Assembly (NCBI GenBank): GCA_902570915.1
Contig: CACGAB010000002.1
Coordinates: 62,001 to 126,000, forward strand
Length of the DNA stretch: 64,000 nt
Direction: 5' to 3'
Source of the DNA: an uncultured Pelagibacteraceae bacterium
GTDB taxonomy: Bacteria; Pseudomonadota; Alphaproteobacteria; Pelagibacterales; Pelagibacteraceae
Shown here piece by piece: positions 11,602 to 20,659 of this stretch (its first letter is position 1; the number at the start of each line of letters is the position of its first letter). A program made the translations under genes and the position numbers. The notes below the pieces were generated by a model. The model was given only the letters and a program-made list of their open reading frames with translations. It was not told the origin of the DNA and did not search any database.

Positions 11602-12672
11602 ATGAGTTCAAGTTTCAAAAATAAATTAATTAACGGTGATAGCCTGAAGGAATTAAAGAAAATTCCAGATGAGACTTTTGATTTAATTTTTGCAGATCCG
11701 CCCTATAACTTACAATTAAAAAATGAACTTACAAGACCTGATAGCACAAAGGTCAATGCAGTAAATGATAAATGGGATCAATTTGAAAATTTCAAAAAGT
11801 ATGATGACTTTACTTGTTTGTGGTTGACTGAGTGCAAAAGAATTTTGAAAAAGAATGGTGCTATTTGGGTAATTGGTAGTTATCACAATATCTTCCGAGT
11901 TGGTACGGTAATACAAAATTTAGGTTTTTGGATTTTAAATGATGTCATTTGGAATAAAAAAAATCCTATGCCAAATTTTAGAGGGACACGTTTTACTAAT
12001 GCTCATGAAACTTTAATTTGGGCTTCAAAATCTGAAAAATCAAAATATACTTTTAACTATCAATCTTTAAAATGTTTAAATGATGATCTTCAAATGAGGT
12101 CTAACTGGGAATTACCAATTTGTAATGGCTCTGAAAGATTAAAAAAGAACGGTAAAAAAATACACTCTACACAGAAACCTGAGGCTCTACTTCACAGAAT
12201 TTTATTAGCAACTTCAAATAAAAATGATTTAATATTAGATCCTTTCTTAGGGTCAGGAACAACGGCAACAGTTGCTAAAAAATTAGGGAGAAATTATTAC
12301 GGCATTGAAAAAGAAAAAACTTATTTTAAAGCTGCTGAGCAAAGATTAAGTAAAACCAAAGCTATAAAAGATGATTATTTAGATACTCTACAGAACGGTA
12401 GATCTAAACCAAGAATACCATTTGGTTCTTTAGTTGAATTAGGAATAATTAAACCAGGCACAACTATTTTCGATAATAAAAAGAAAATCAGTGCAAAAAT
12501 TATGGCTGACGGGAGTATCAAACATGCTCAAACTGAGGGCTCAATCCATAAAGTAGCCGCTACAATCTTAGGTGCTGAAAGCTGTAATGGATGGACCTAT
12601 TGGCATTATAACTTGAATGGAAACGCAGTTCCTATCGATCATTTGAGACAAAGGTTGATTTCTAATAGTTAG
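11602..12672 (+). CDS. ccrM: Adenine-specific DNA methyltransferase, CcrM-like (GANTC), with C-terminal RAMA domain
   Basis: MSSSFKNKLINGDSLKELKKIPDETFDLIFADPPYNLQL (DPPY), STQKPEALLHRILLATSNKNDLILDPFLGSGTTATVAKKLGRNYYGIE; C-terminal SLVELGIIKPGTTIFDNKKKISAKIMADGSI resembles the CcrM RAMA domain. ATG at 11602 preferred over 11560. Confidence 0.92.
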   Translation: MSSSFKNKLINGDSLKELKKIPDETFDLIFADPPYNLQLKNELTRPDSTKVNAVNDKWDQFENFKKYDDFTCLWLTECKRILKKNGAIWVIGSYHNIFRVGTVIQNLGFWILNDVIWNKKNPMPNFRGTRFTNAHETLIWASKSEKSKYTFNYQSLKCLNDDLQMRSNWELPICNGSERLKKNGKKIHSTQKPEALLHRILLATSNKNDLILDPFLGSGTTATVAKKLGRNYYGIEKEKTYFKAAEQRLSKTKAIKDDYLDTLQNGRSKPRIPFGSLVELGIIKPGTTIFDNKKKISAKIMADGSIKHAQTEGSIHKVAATILGAESCNGWTYWHYNLNGNAVPIDHLRQRLISNS

Positions 12673-13814
12673 TTTTTATATATTTTCCCAAGATAGCCCT
12701 CTAAAAACTTTTTGTTTTTTACTAATCTTTTCAAAAAAATATTTCTTAATAATGTTGTTAAAGGATTAGATAGATGAAAAGCGAATTGATTAAATTTTGA
12801 GCGATTATTTACCATCTTTATTTTATCAACTCTATTTCTAAAAAAATTACTCTCAGTATTATTCTCAATATTCTCAAATAATTCATATGCACCTTCTATT
12901 GATTGTGATGCACCTTGAGCAAATGATGGTGAAAAAGCAAAAAAAGCATCTCCTATTATATGAATGTTATTATTATTAACCTCAAAAAAATCATGACTTA
13001 CAAATACTGGGTATATCTTTAAATCATTAACACTATCAAAAAATTCCTTATTTAAGTGCGGGACTTTTTCTAAAATCTTTCTGATAAAGTTATCATCTTT
13101 AAACAAAGAAAAATCTTTTTGCTCATCGATTGAAAGTTTGAATTTCATTACAGCTATAAAGTTTAAATCACCATTAGGAGAGACTGGATAAATAACATAA
13201 TGAAAATTTGAACCTAAAAACAATGAAATATTTTTTTTATCAGCCGTGTTTAAAGAACTTGGTATAATTCCTCTAATAGCTAAAGTATCATTAAATTTTG
13301 GTTTAATTTGATTTTTTGATAACAGATTTTTACTCTTTGAAAAGACTCCATCTGAAATAATTAGATAATCAAATTCATAAATTTCATTATTTTCAAAAGA
13401 GATTTTAACGATTTGATCTTGTTGTTCTATCTTTGAAATAGTGTGGTCAAATTTTATTTCTTTTTCTAAATCCTTTTTTAAAAAATTAATAAGTGATGAT
13501 CTTTTAAGAGTAGTATATTTACAATTTTCAGTATTAAAATCTGATATATTTAACTCACATATCTTATTAGAACCCTTAGCTGAGTAAAAATTAATTTTAT
13601 CTGGATTGAATTTTTCACTGTTTTCTAATTTATCAAACTGAATTTTATTCAATAGTTTGATGCTGTTAACAGATAATTGAATACCGTAACCTTCTTTTAA
13701 ATTGATTAAGGTATTTCTCTCAAAAATATTTACTTGATACTTTTTGTTTCTCTTAAATAAATTGGCAATAAATAGCCCTGAAATTCCAGCACCAATTATA
13801 GCTACTTTTTTCAT
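12669..13814 (-). CDS. FAD-dependent monooxygenase (UbiH / salicylate hydroxylase-like)
   Basis: ORF 381 aa; KKVAIIGAGISGLFIANLFKR, IIGDAFFAFSPSFAQGASQSIEGAYEL. Confidence 0.85.
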   Translation of the reverse strand: MKKVAIIGAGISGLFIANLFKRNKKYQVNIFERNTLINLKEGYGIQLSVNSIKLLNKIQFDKLENSEKFNPDKINFYSAKGSNKICELNISDFNTENCKYTTLKRSSLINFLKKDLEKEIKFDHTISKIEQQDQIVKISFENNEIYEFDYLIISDGVFSKSKNLLSKNQIKPKFNDTLAIRGIIPSSLNTADKKNISLFLGSNFHYVIYPVSPNGDLNFIAVMKFKLSIDEQKDFSLFKDDNFIRKILEKVPHLNKEFFDSVNDLKIYPVFVSHDFFEVNNNNIHIIGDAFFAFSPSFAQGASQSIEGAYELFENIENNTESNFFRNRVDKIKMVNNRSKFNQFAFHLSNPLTTLLRNIFLKRLVKNKKFLEGYLGKIYKN

Positions 13815-14794
13815 TAATTTTTTTCTAAATATTTAACAACTTTCTTAGTGAATGATGGAAGCATATAATTATCTAATTTTCTTCTATCAAACCAGTAAGA
13901 TGAAGGAAATCTTTTTGCATTTTTGAGATATTGAATTTTTATGTTCATATTCATGTTTGACATTTTAAAATTAAAATTTTCACTAAAATTTTTTGGGTTA
14001 GATAGCTCTTCCATTGGAAAAATTGTTAAATTTTTAAGAAAACTAAATTTTGTGTTTTTTATAAGCAAATACCTTTGATTTTTTTTATAAACTTTAAGAA
14101 TAAAATATTTTTCTTTATTCTTTTTTGTAATTTTAGCTAAATCAAAATCTTTCTTCTTAAAAGACTTACAATTTTTTGAAATTGGACACCCACTACATTC
14201 GGGATTTTTAGGTTTGCAAATAATTGCTCCCAATTCCATTAAAGCTTGTGCATAATCACTTGCTCTTGATGAAATTCCAAAAATAGATTTTTTTTCTATT
14301 AGATTGTCTTTTTGAATTTCCTTATTTTTTTTTAGATAAAGATATCTTTTTAAAACTCTTTCAATGTTTCCATCTAAAGGAATACAGGATTTATTAAAGG
14401 CGATAGCTAAGATTGCATTAGCAGTGTAATTGCCGATACCAGGTAAAGATATTAAATCCTCATAATTATTTGGAATTTTTCCATCATATTTACTAATTAT
14501 AATTTTAGCAGTTTTTTGTAAATTTCTTACTCTTGAATAATATCCAAGACCTTCCCATAATTTTATTAATTCATTTTCTTTAACTCTAGAGAGGTCCACA
14601 AGATTGGGTAATTTTTTTATAAATCTATTAAAAAAAGGAATAACAGTTACAACTTGTGTTTGTTGTAACATAAACTCACTTACCAATGTATAATAATGCT
14701 TTTTATACAAAGGTGTTTTTTTCCGCCATGGTAAATTTCTTTTATTTAAATCATACCATTTAAGAATTTTTTTTGTTATGATCTTTTCTGTCAT
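13814..14794 (-). CDS. mutY: A/G-specific adenine glycosylase
   Basis: ORF 326 aa; RNLPWRKKTPLYKKHYYTLVSEFMLQQTQVVTVIPFF, LPGIGNYTANAILAIAF, CKPKNPECSGCPISKNC 4Fe-4S ligands. Confidence 0.96.
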   Translation of the reverse strand: MTEKIITKKILKWYDLNKRNLPWRKKTPLYKKHYYTLVSEFMLQQTQVVTVIPFFNRFIKKLPNLVDLSRVKENELIKLWEGLGYYSRVRNLQKTAKIIISKYDGKIPNNYEDLISLPGIGNYTANAILAIAFNKSCIPLDGNIERVLKRYLYLKKNKEIQKDNLIEKKSIFGISSRASDYAQALMELGAIICKPKNPECSGCPISKNCKSFKKKDFDLAKITKKNKEKYFILKVYKKNQRYLLIKNTKFSFLKNLTIFPMEELSNPKNFSENFNFKMSNMNMNIKIQYLKNAKRFPSSYWFDRRKLDNYMLPSFTKKVVKYLEKN

Positions 14795-15283
14795 ATGTAT
14801 TTCAAAAATAATACTAAGCAGAGATTAAGATCCATTCAAGGCTTAAGATCTTTTAAAGACACCTTACCAACAAATATAAAAAAAGTTATTAACAAAAGAG
14901 GCCATATTTTTTCTGAAATACTTAATAATTGGAAATTTTTGGTAGGAGAAAGTCTCTTTAAAGTTTGTTTCCCAAAATCATTTAAAAATTCAAATAAATT
15001 TGGAGTTAGCACATTGCTAATTATGGTAAAGAGAGGTCATGAGATAGATTTAGAATATTCAAAGAAAGAAATCATGGATACAGTAAATAATTTTTTTGGA
15101 AATACAATTATTGAAAGAATTAAATTTACTACCTTTGAAGAGGAACGAAAGCAGGTAATCAATGACAAAATAGAGAAAAAAGCTGTGACAAGAAAAACAT
15201 TCCATAAAAAGATTGAGAGTGTTAGGAATGAAAAAATTAAAAAGTCCCTAATTGAACTAACTAAGGTATTCAGAGAAAAATGA
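14795..15283 (+). CDS. DUF721/DciA-like protein
   Basis: ORF 162 aa between mutY and a DsbA-like gene; IFSEILNNWKFLVGESLFKVCFPKSF resembles the DUF721 core; consistent with an alphaproteobacterial mutY-DUF721-dsbA-smc order. Confidence 0.7.
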   Translation: MYFKNNTKQRLRSIQGLRSFKDTLPTNIKKVINKRGHIFSEILNNWKFLVGESLFKVCFPKSFKNSNKFGVSTLLIMVKRGHEIDLEYSKKEIMDTVNNFFGNTIIERIKFTTFEEERKQVINDKIEKKAVTRKTFHKKIESVRNEKIKKSLIELTKVFREK

Positions 15284-15852
15284 GAAAAACTATATTATTA
15301 ATTTTGATTATTTTAGGATTTTCTCTTAAGGTAAATGCTGATAATCGAATTGTTTCTGGACAAAACGATGCCAAGATAACAATTATTGCTTACGAGTCTC
15401 TGACTTGTAGTTTTTGTGCAGATTTTCATAACAAGATTTACCCATTACTTAAAAAAGAATTTATTGATACCGGTTTGGTAAAAATAGAATTTAGACACTT
15501 TCCCTTAGATATTGTCGCTCTTAATGCATCAAAAATTTCACAGTGCAAAGAAGATCAAAGTTTAGAAATTATGATGAGTTTATATTCTGATCAGCAGGCT
15601 TGGATAAAAGGTAAAACAATAGAAGAGGCTAATGAAAACTTAAAAAAATTTGTTGAAAACAAAAATTTTAACTTAGATTTTGAAAAGTGCATAAGTGATA
15701 AAAAAATTGAAGATTTCGTTTTAAATGATCGAATCGAAGGCACTAAAAAATTTAAGGTAAATTCCACTCCTACGATTATAATTAATGGAAAAAAGTTTGA
15801 GAAAACTCTTAATTATAAAAATTTAAAAAAATCTCTAGAAAAGCTGATATAA
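15280..15852 (+). CDS. DsbA-family thiol:disulfide oxidoreductase
   Basis: ORF 190 aa, signal peptide, YESLTCSFCADFHNKIYP (CxxC), NSTPTIIINGKKFE cis-Pro motif. Confidence 0.9.
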   Translation: MRKTILLILIILGFSLKVNADNRIVSGQNDAKITIIAYESLTCSFCADFHNKIYPLLKKEFIDTGLVKIEFRHFPLDIVALNASKISQCKEDQSLEIMMSLYSDQQAWIKGKTIEEANENLKKFVENKNFNLDFEKCISDKKIEDFVLNDRIEGTKKFKVNSTPTIIINGKKFEKTLNYKNLKKSLEKLI

Positions 15853-15860
15853 GCTAATTA

Positions 15861-18257
15861 ATGGAGTTTAAAAAAATCCAACTAAATGGGTTTAAGTCTT
15901 TTGCTGATAAAACCAATTTCTTAATCGAAGATGGTTTAACTGGTATAGTTGGACCTAACGGTTGTGGAAAATCAAACATTGTCGAGTCCATTAGATGGGT
16001 TATGGGCGAAACATCTGCAAAAAGTTTACGTGGCTCAGGAATGGAGGATGTAATTTTTTCTGGTACTTCAAATAAACCATCTAAAAATATTGCTGAGGTT
16101 TCTATAACAGTTAAAAATGATAGCGGTGAGGGACCTATTCAATATCGAGAAGTTGATGAGATTAATGTTAGAAGAAAAATTGAAAAAGATAAAGGATCCA
16201 AGTTTTACATCAATGATAAAGAAGTAAGAGCAAGGGATTCTCAAATGTTTTTTGCTGATTTATCCACTGGAGCTCATTCTCCATCGATGATTAGTCAAGG
16301 TAGAATTGGAGCCCTTGTGACGGCTAAACCTACTGATAGAAGAGCAATTCTCGAAGAGGCAGCCGGTATCTCTGGTCTACATGTAAGACGACATGAGGCT
16401 GAATTAAGATTGGGTGCAGCTGAAAATAATCTTAAGAGAGCAGATGAATTACGAAAACAGCAAGAAAGACAATTGGCAAATCTTCAAAAACAAGCGGAGG
16501 AGGCTTCCAAATATAAAAACATAACAGATGAAATAAAAAAAATTGAAGCTGGTCTTTACTATCTGAAATTAATAGAAATTGACAAAGAAATAACAATTGA
16601 AAATGAGATAAACAAAGAGGCCGAAGGTGAGGTTAGTGGATTTAATGAAAGAATTACAGAGATTGAAGAGTTAATCAAACTAGAAACAGAAAAAGTTACT
16701 CCATTAAGAGAAAAAAACATTGAAAATCTGTCTAAAATCCAAAGATTGAATTTAGAACTTCAGAGTTTGGATAAAGAAAATACTAGGACTCAAGAAGAGA
16801 TTGAGAATATTAAAAAATCATTAACAACACTTGATGAAGATGTTTCAAGAGAAAAAGGAATTATTATAGATGCTAATTCTAATGAGAAAAGACTCAAAGA
16901 AGAAAAAAGTGACCTTGTAGAAATTGATTCAAAATATTTTGAGACAGAAAAAAAATCAAATGAGGATCTTGATCATTCAAAAAATGATTTAATTGATGAA
17001 ATAGGAAAAATTAAAACTTTAATAAGTTCAAATCAAAATGATAGTGCATTAGATAGTCTAAATGATCTTGAAAAAATTATCGATAAATATGCTGATAGCT
17101 ATAGTAAAAATCAAAATATCAAAAAAGAATCTGTTAAAAGAAATGAGAGAATCAAAATAATTGAAAAAGAAATTGAAAGCTGGAAAAATTTACTATCAAA
17201 TTCTGAAAAAATGGTAAATGAATTAACTAGTAGAAAGAATAATCTAACCAATCAATTAGAAATACTTGATAACCAACCAAAAATACAAGCAGAAAAAAAG
17301 GGACAAATTTCAGAAAATTTAAGAAATTCAGAAGGAGAAAAAGAAGAAAATGAAAAAATTATAAATGATACTGACGAAAAAATTGATTCACTCAGAACAA
17401 AACTTAATGAAATACAAGAACAATCTATACAAATAAGAGAGAGAAAAGCAAGTTCTGGTGCAACTGTCGAAGGATTAATAAAAAGAAAAAATGATCTAAT
17501 AGATCGAATTACTTCTGAGCTTAATTTGACTGAGGAAAATATCTTAGAAAATTCAAATTTAAATGGTGTTGAGGAATTACCTGATGCTGTCAATCAAGAA
17601 GATTTATTAGATAAAAAAAAACAAGAGAGAGAGAAACTAGGATCCGTTAATTTAAAAGCAGATGAAGAAACTAATAAATACGAGACTGAAATTAAAAAAA
17701 TGGAATCTGATCGGGCAGACTTAGTGACAGCAATTATAAAATTAAAAGATAGTATTAATGAACTCAACCAGAAGGGTAGAGAGAGATTGGTTGAAGCCTT
17801 TGAAAAAGTTAATAGAAAATTCAATGAAGTTTATACAAAATTATTTAATGGTGGTAATGCAAAACTTGAACTCGTAGACTCAGAGGACCCTCTAGAAGCG
17901 GGTTTAGAAATGTTAGTTAGTCCTCCAGGAAAAAGACTTCAATCAATAACTCTATTATCGGGTGGAGAACAAGCTTTAACTGCACTATCACTCATCTTCG
18001 CAGTTTTTTTAACCAATCCTTCTCCTATTTGTGTACTGGATGAAGTAGATGCTCCTTTGGATGACGCCAATGTCACAAGATTTTGTAATTTATTAGATGA
18101 ACTTACAAAAATAACAAATACAAAGTTTATCATCGTTACACACCATGCATTGACAATGTCAAAAATGAATAGATTATATGGTGTAACCATGCCTGAAAAA
18201 GGAATAAGTCAGCTGGTAGCAGTTGATTTACAAAAAGCCGAGAGTATGGTTGCTTGA
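15861..18257 (+). CDS. smc: Chromosome segregation ATPase SMC (unusually short)
   Basis: ORF 798 aa; GIVGPNGCGKSNIVESIRWVMGE Walker A, LLSGGEQALTALSLIFAVFLTNPSPICVLDEVDAPLDDANVTRF signature/Walker B; long coiled coil between. Confidence 0.95.
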   Translation: MEFKKIQLNGFKSFADKTNFLIEDGLTGIVGPNGCGKSNIVESIRWVMGETSAKSLRGSGMEDVIFSGTSNKPSKNIAEVSITVKNDSGEGPIQYREVDEINVRRKIEKDKGSKFYINDKEVRARDSQMFFADLSTGAHSPSMISQGRIGALVTAKPTDRRAILEEAAGISGLHVRRHEAELRLGAAENNLKRADELRKQQERQLANLQKQAEEASKYKNITDEIKKIEAGLYYLKLIEIDKEITIENEINKEAEGEVSGFNERITEIEELIKLETEKVTPLREKNIENLSKIQRLNLELQSLDKENTRTQEEIENIKKSLTTLDEDVSREKGIIIDANSNEKRLKEEKSDLVEIDSKYFETEKKSNEDLDHSKNDLIDEIGKIKTLISSNQNDSALDSLNDLEKIIDKYADSYSKNQNIKKESVKRNERIKIIEKEIESWKNLLSNSEKMVNELTSRKNNLTNQLEILDNQPKIQAEKKGQISENLRNSEGEKEENEKIINDTDEKIDSLRTKLNEIQEQSIQIRERKASSGATVEGLIKRKNDLIDRITSELNLTEENILENSNLNGVEELPDAVNQEDLLDKKKQEREKLGSVNLKADEETNKYETEIKKMESDRADLVTAIIKLKDSINELNQKGRERLVEAFEKVNRKFNEVYTKLFNGGNAKLELVDSEDPLEAGLEMLVSPPGKRLQSITLLSGGEQALTALSLIFAVFLTNPSPICVLDEVDAPLDDANVTRFCNLLDELTKITNTKFIIVTHHALTMSKMNRLYGVTMPEKGISQLVAVDLQKAESMVA

Positions 18258-18270
18258 TTAAAATAATCGG

Positions 18271-18546
18271 ATGTCTAAAAATCAGTTCAAAACTCGCTTA
18301 GAAATTGCAAAAAAAAAGCTCTCAAAAAATGACCATGAAAACAAAAAACAGAATTCATCGCCTATTGGCTCAGCTTTTAAGCTTAGTACAGAATTAGTAT
18401 CTGCAGTTGCTGTAGGGACAATTATTGGGTTTATTTTAGACAGTACCTTTGGTACTAAACCATGGTTAATTTTAATTTTTTTTTTTGTAGGTGTAATCGC
18501 AGGTATTACTAATGTGATTAGATCTGCTAAAAATATGCAGAAATAG
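18271..18546 (+). CDS. atpI: ATP synthase subunit I / AtpZ-AtpI-like
   Basis: ORF 91 aa, two TM helices (ELVSAVAVGTIIGFILDSTFGTKPWLILIFFFVGVIAGITNV), directly upstream of atpB. Confidence 0.85.
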   Translation: MSKNQFKTRLEIAKKKLSKNDHENKKQNSSPIGSAFKLSTELVSAVAVGTIIGFILDSTFGTKPWLILIFFFVGVIAGITNVIRSAKNMQK

Positions 18547-18557
18547 ATATAAGATTT

Positions 18558-19292
18558 ATGGCAGCAAATCCAATGACTCAATTCGAAGTTTACAGAATTG
18601 GGCCAGAAATAAAAATCGGAGCTTTCGATATCTCATTTACAAATGCAAGTTTGTTTATGTTAGTCAGTTCTCTTGCAATTCTCTTGATCTTTAATTTAGG
18701 GGCTAAAAAAAATTCTATGCTACCTAATAAGATTCAACTATTAGCAGAATTAAGTTACACATTCGTATCTAAAATGATCAGCGATACAGCAGGATCTAAG
18801 GCAAAACCTTATTTCGCATTTATATTTTCATTATTTATGTTTGTTCTTTTTTGCAACATGTTTGGAATGATACCTTATACCTTCACAGTCACTAGTCATA
18901 TAATAGTAACATTTGTTTTAGCTGCATTCATATTCATCGGTGTAACAATTATTGGTTTTATAAAACATGGATTTGGTTATTTAAAACTTTTTGTACCAAG
19001 TGGAGTTCCTATTGTTTTATTGCCTTTGATAGTTGTCATTGAAATAATCTCATATCTAAGTAGACCTATTAGTTTATCAGTTAGACTTTTTGCTAATATG
19101 ATGGCCGGTCACACAATGATGAAAGTTTTCGGGGGCTTTGTTATAAGCCTTGGGATAGTTGGAGGATGGCTTCCTTTAACATTTTCTGTTGCATTAACTG
19201 GTTTGGAGATCTTAGTTGCTTTTCTTCAAGCTTATGTTTTCGCAATTTTAACATGCATTTATTTAAATGATGCATTAAATTTACACCATTAA
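18558..19292 (+). CDS. atpB: F0F1 ATP synthase subunit a
   Basis: ORF 244 aa; SLSVRLFANMMAGHTMMKVFGGF and LTGLEILVAFLQAYVFAILTCIYLNDA. Confidence 0.97.
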   Translation: MAANPMTQFEVYRIGPEIKIGAFDISFTNASLFMLVSSLAILLIFNLGAKKNSMLPNKIQLLAELSYTFVSKMISDTAGSKAKPYFAFIFSLFMFVLFCNMFGMIPYTFTVTSHIIVTFVLAAFIFIGVTIIGFIKHGFGYLKLFVPSGVPIVLLPLIVVIEIISYLSRPISLSVRLFANMMAGHTMMKVFGGFVISLGIVGGWLPLTFSVALTGLEILVAFLQAYVFAILTCIYLNDALNLHH

Positions 19293-19310
19293 CTAACAAA
19301 GGAGGACATA

Positions 19311-19538
19311 ATGGAATTAGAAGCAGCAAAAATGATCGGGGCAGGTTTAGCAGCAATTGCTTTAGCTGGTGCTGGTGTAGGGATTGGGATAATTTTTGGA
19401 AATTATCTTTCGGGTGCAATGAGAAATCCATCTGCAGCACAAAAACAGTTTCCTAATTTATTATTGGGTTTTGCTTTAGCAGAAGCTACGGGACTATTTG
19501 GTTTGGTAGTCGCGTTAATCATTCTTTTCGCATTTTAA
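19311..19538 (+). CDS. atpE: F0F1 ATP synthase subunit c
   Basis: ORF 75 aa; GAGVGIGIIFGNYLSGAMRNPSA, FALAEATGLFGLVVALIILF with proton-binding Glu; strong AGGAGG ribosome-binding site upstream. Confidence 0.97.
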   Translation: MELEAAKMIGAGLAAIALAGAGVGIGIIFGNYLSGAMRNPSAAQKQFPNLLLGFALAEATGLFGLVVALIILFAF

Positions 19539-19539
19539 T

Positions 19540-20133
19540 TTGATGATCAAAAAGAATTTTTTTCAGTTGATTTTTTTTTACTTCTTTTTTTCAAAAGGGG
19601 TTTTTGCAGCTGAAAGTGGAGGTATGCCTCAATTAAATCCTGAGTTTTGGATTTCTCAAATTTTTTGGCTTACATTAGTTTTTGGTATTTTGTATATTGT
19701 CTTATCAAAGCTGATATTACCAAGAATAAGTTCAAATCTTGAATTAAGAAAATCCCAGATACAAGAAAATATTGAGGCAGCTGATAAACAAAGAGAAGAT
19801 AGCGAAATAAAGCTTAAAGAATATGATAACATAATTGCCAAAAGTAAACTGGAATCAAAAAATCTCTTTAATGAGACTAGAGAAAAAACATTAAAAGCTA
19901 TTAATATTAAAAGAGATACTTTAGAAAAACAAATTGATGATGAAATCAAAAAAGCTGAAATTGAAATTAGTCAGCTTAGAAAAAGTGCTCCTCAAAAAAT
20001 AAATAAGATCGCAATCGAAACATCTTCAGAAATACTGAAAAATGTAATTGGTGCCGAAATTAATAACAGTAGCATTTCAGCTATTGTTGATGACTTATAT
20101 AAAAAAAATGGAAACAAATATTATGGTGATTGA
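19540..20133 (+). CDS. atpF': F0F1 ATP synthase subunit b'
   Basis: ORF 197 aa, one N-terminal TM then a long charged helix; second b-type subunit follows. Confidence 0.9.
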   Translation: MMIKKNFFQLIFFYFFFSKGVFAAESGGMPQLNPEFWISQIFWLTLVFGILYIVLSKLILPRISSNLELRKSQIQENIEAADKQREDSEIKLKEYDNIIAKSKLESKNLFNETREKTLKAINIKRDTLEKQIDDEIKKAEIEISQLRKSAPQKINKIAIETSSEILKNVIGAEINNSSISAIVDDLYKKNGNKYYGD

Positions 20134-20620
20134 TTCAACATTTTGGGTTGCAGTTTCATTCTTTATATTCTTAGGTGGGTTGGTCTATTTAAGAGTGCCT
20201 CAAAAAGTTAATACAATTCTAAATAAGCTTATAACAGATATAAAAAATGAGATTGAGGAGAGTGAAAAACTCAGAAAAGAAGCAAAAAACTTATTGATTA
20301 ATGCTCAAAGTAAACTTGATACTGCACAATCGGTAAGAAATGAAATTTTAGAACAAGCTAAAAAAGATAGTGATAGATTGATAATAGAGCTTAATGACAA
20401 ATTCCATAAATCTTCAGAAATTAAAAAAGCACTTGCTGAAAATAAAATAGCTCAAATGAAAGAGGCAGCAATTAAAGAAATAAAAGATGCATCAGTAAAA
20501 ATTGCAGTAGATTCTGTTAAAAAAATTATAACCACATCCGTTGATAAGTCTAAACTCGATAATTTATTTCAAAAAAATTTAGAAGAGACTAAAGAAGAGC
20601 TAAAAAAAATTAATTCATAA
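20108..20620 (+). CDS. atpF: F0F1 ATP synthase subunit b
   Basis: METNIMVIDSTFWVAVSFFIFLGGLVYLRVPQKVNTIL...; ATG 20108 (overlapping the b' end) preferred over the 20048 ORF start. Confidence 0.9.
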   Translation: METNIMVIDSTFWVAVSFFIFLGGLVYLRVPQKVNTILNKLITDIKNEIEESEKLRKEAKNLLINAQSKLDTAQSVRNEILEQAKKDSDRLIIELNDKFHKSSEIKKALAENKIAQMKEAAIKEIKDASVKIAVDSVKKIITTSVDKSKLDNLFQKNLEETKEELKKINS

Positions 20621-20659
20621 TTTTCTTACAATTTTTTAAAAAAACTATAAATTATTAAG

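Noticed and set aside
17252-17593. 113-aa minus-strand ORF opposite smc (also 17594-17824 and 17939-18190)
   Set aside because: Antisense to a confident coding sequence; Ser/Phe/Ile-rich shadow translation.
19141-19440. 99-aa minus-strand ORF spanning atpB/atpE
   Set aside because: Shadow ORF over two confidently assigned ATP synthase genes; Leu/Gln-rich low complexity.
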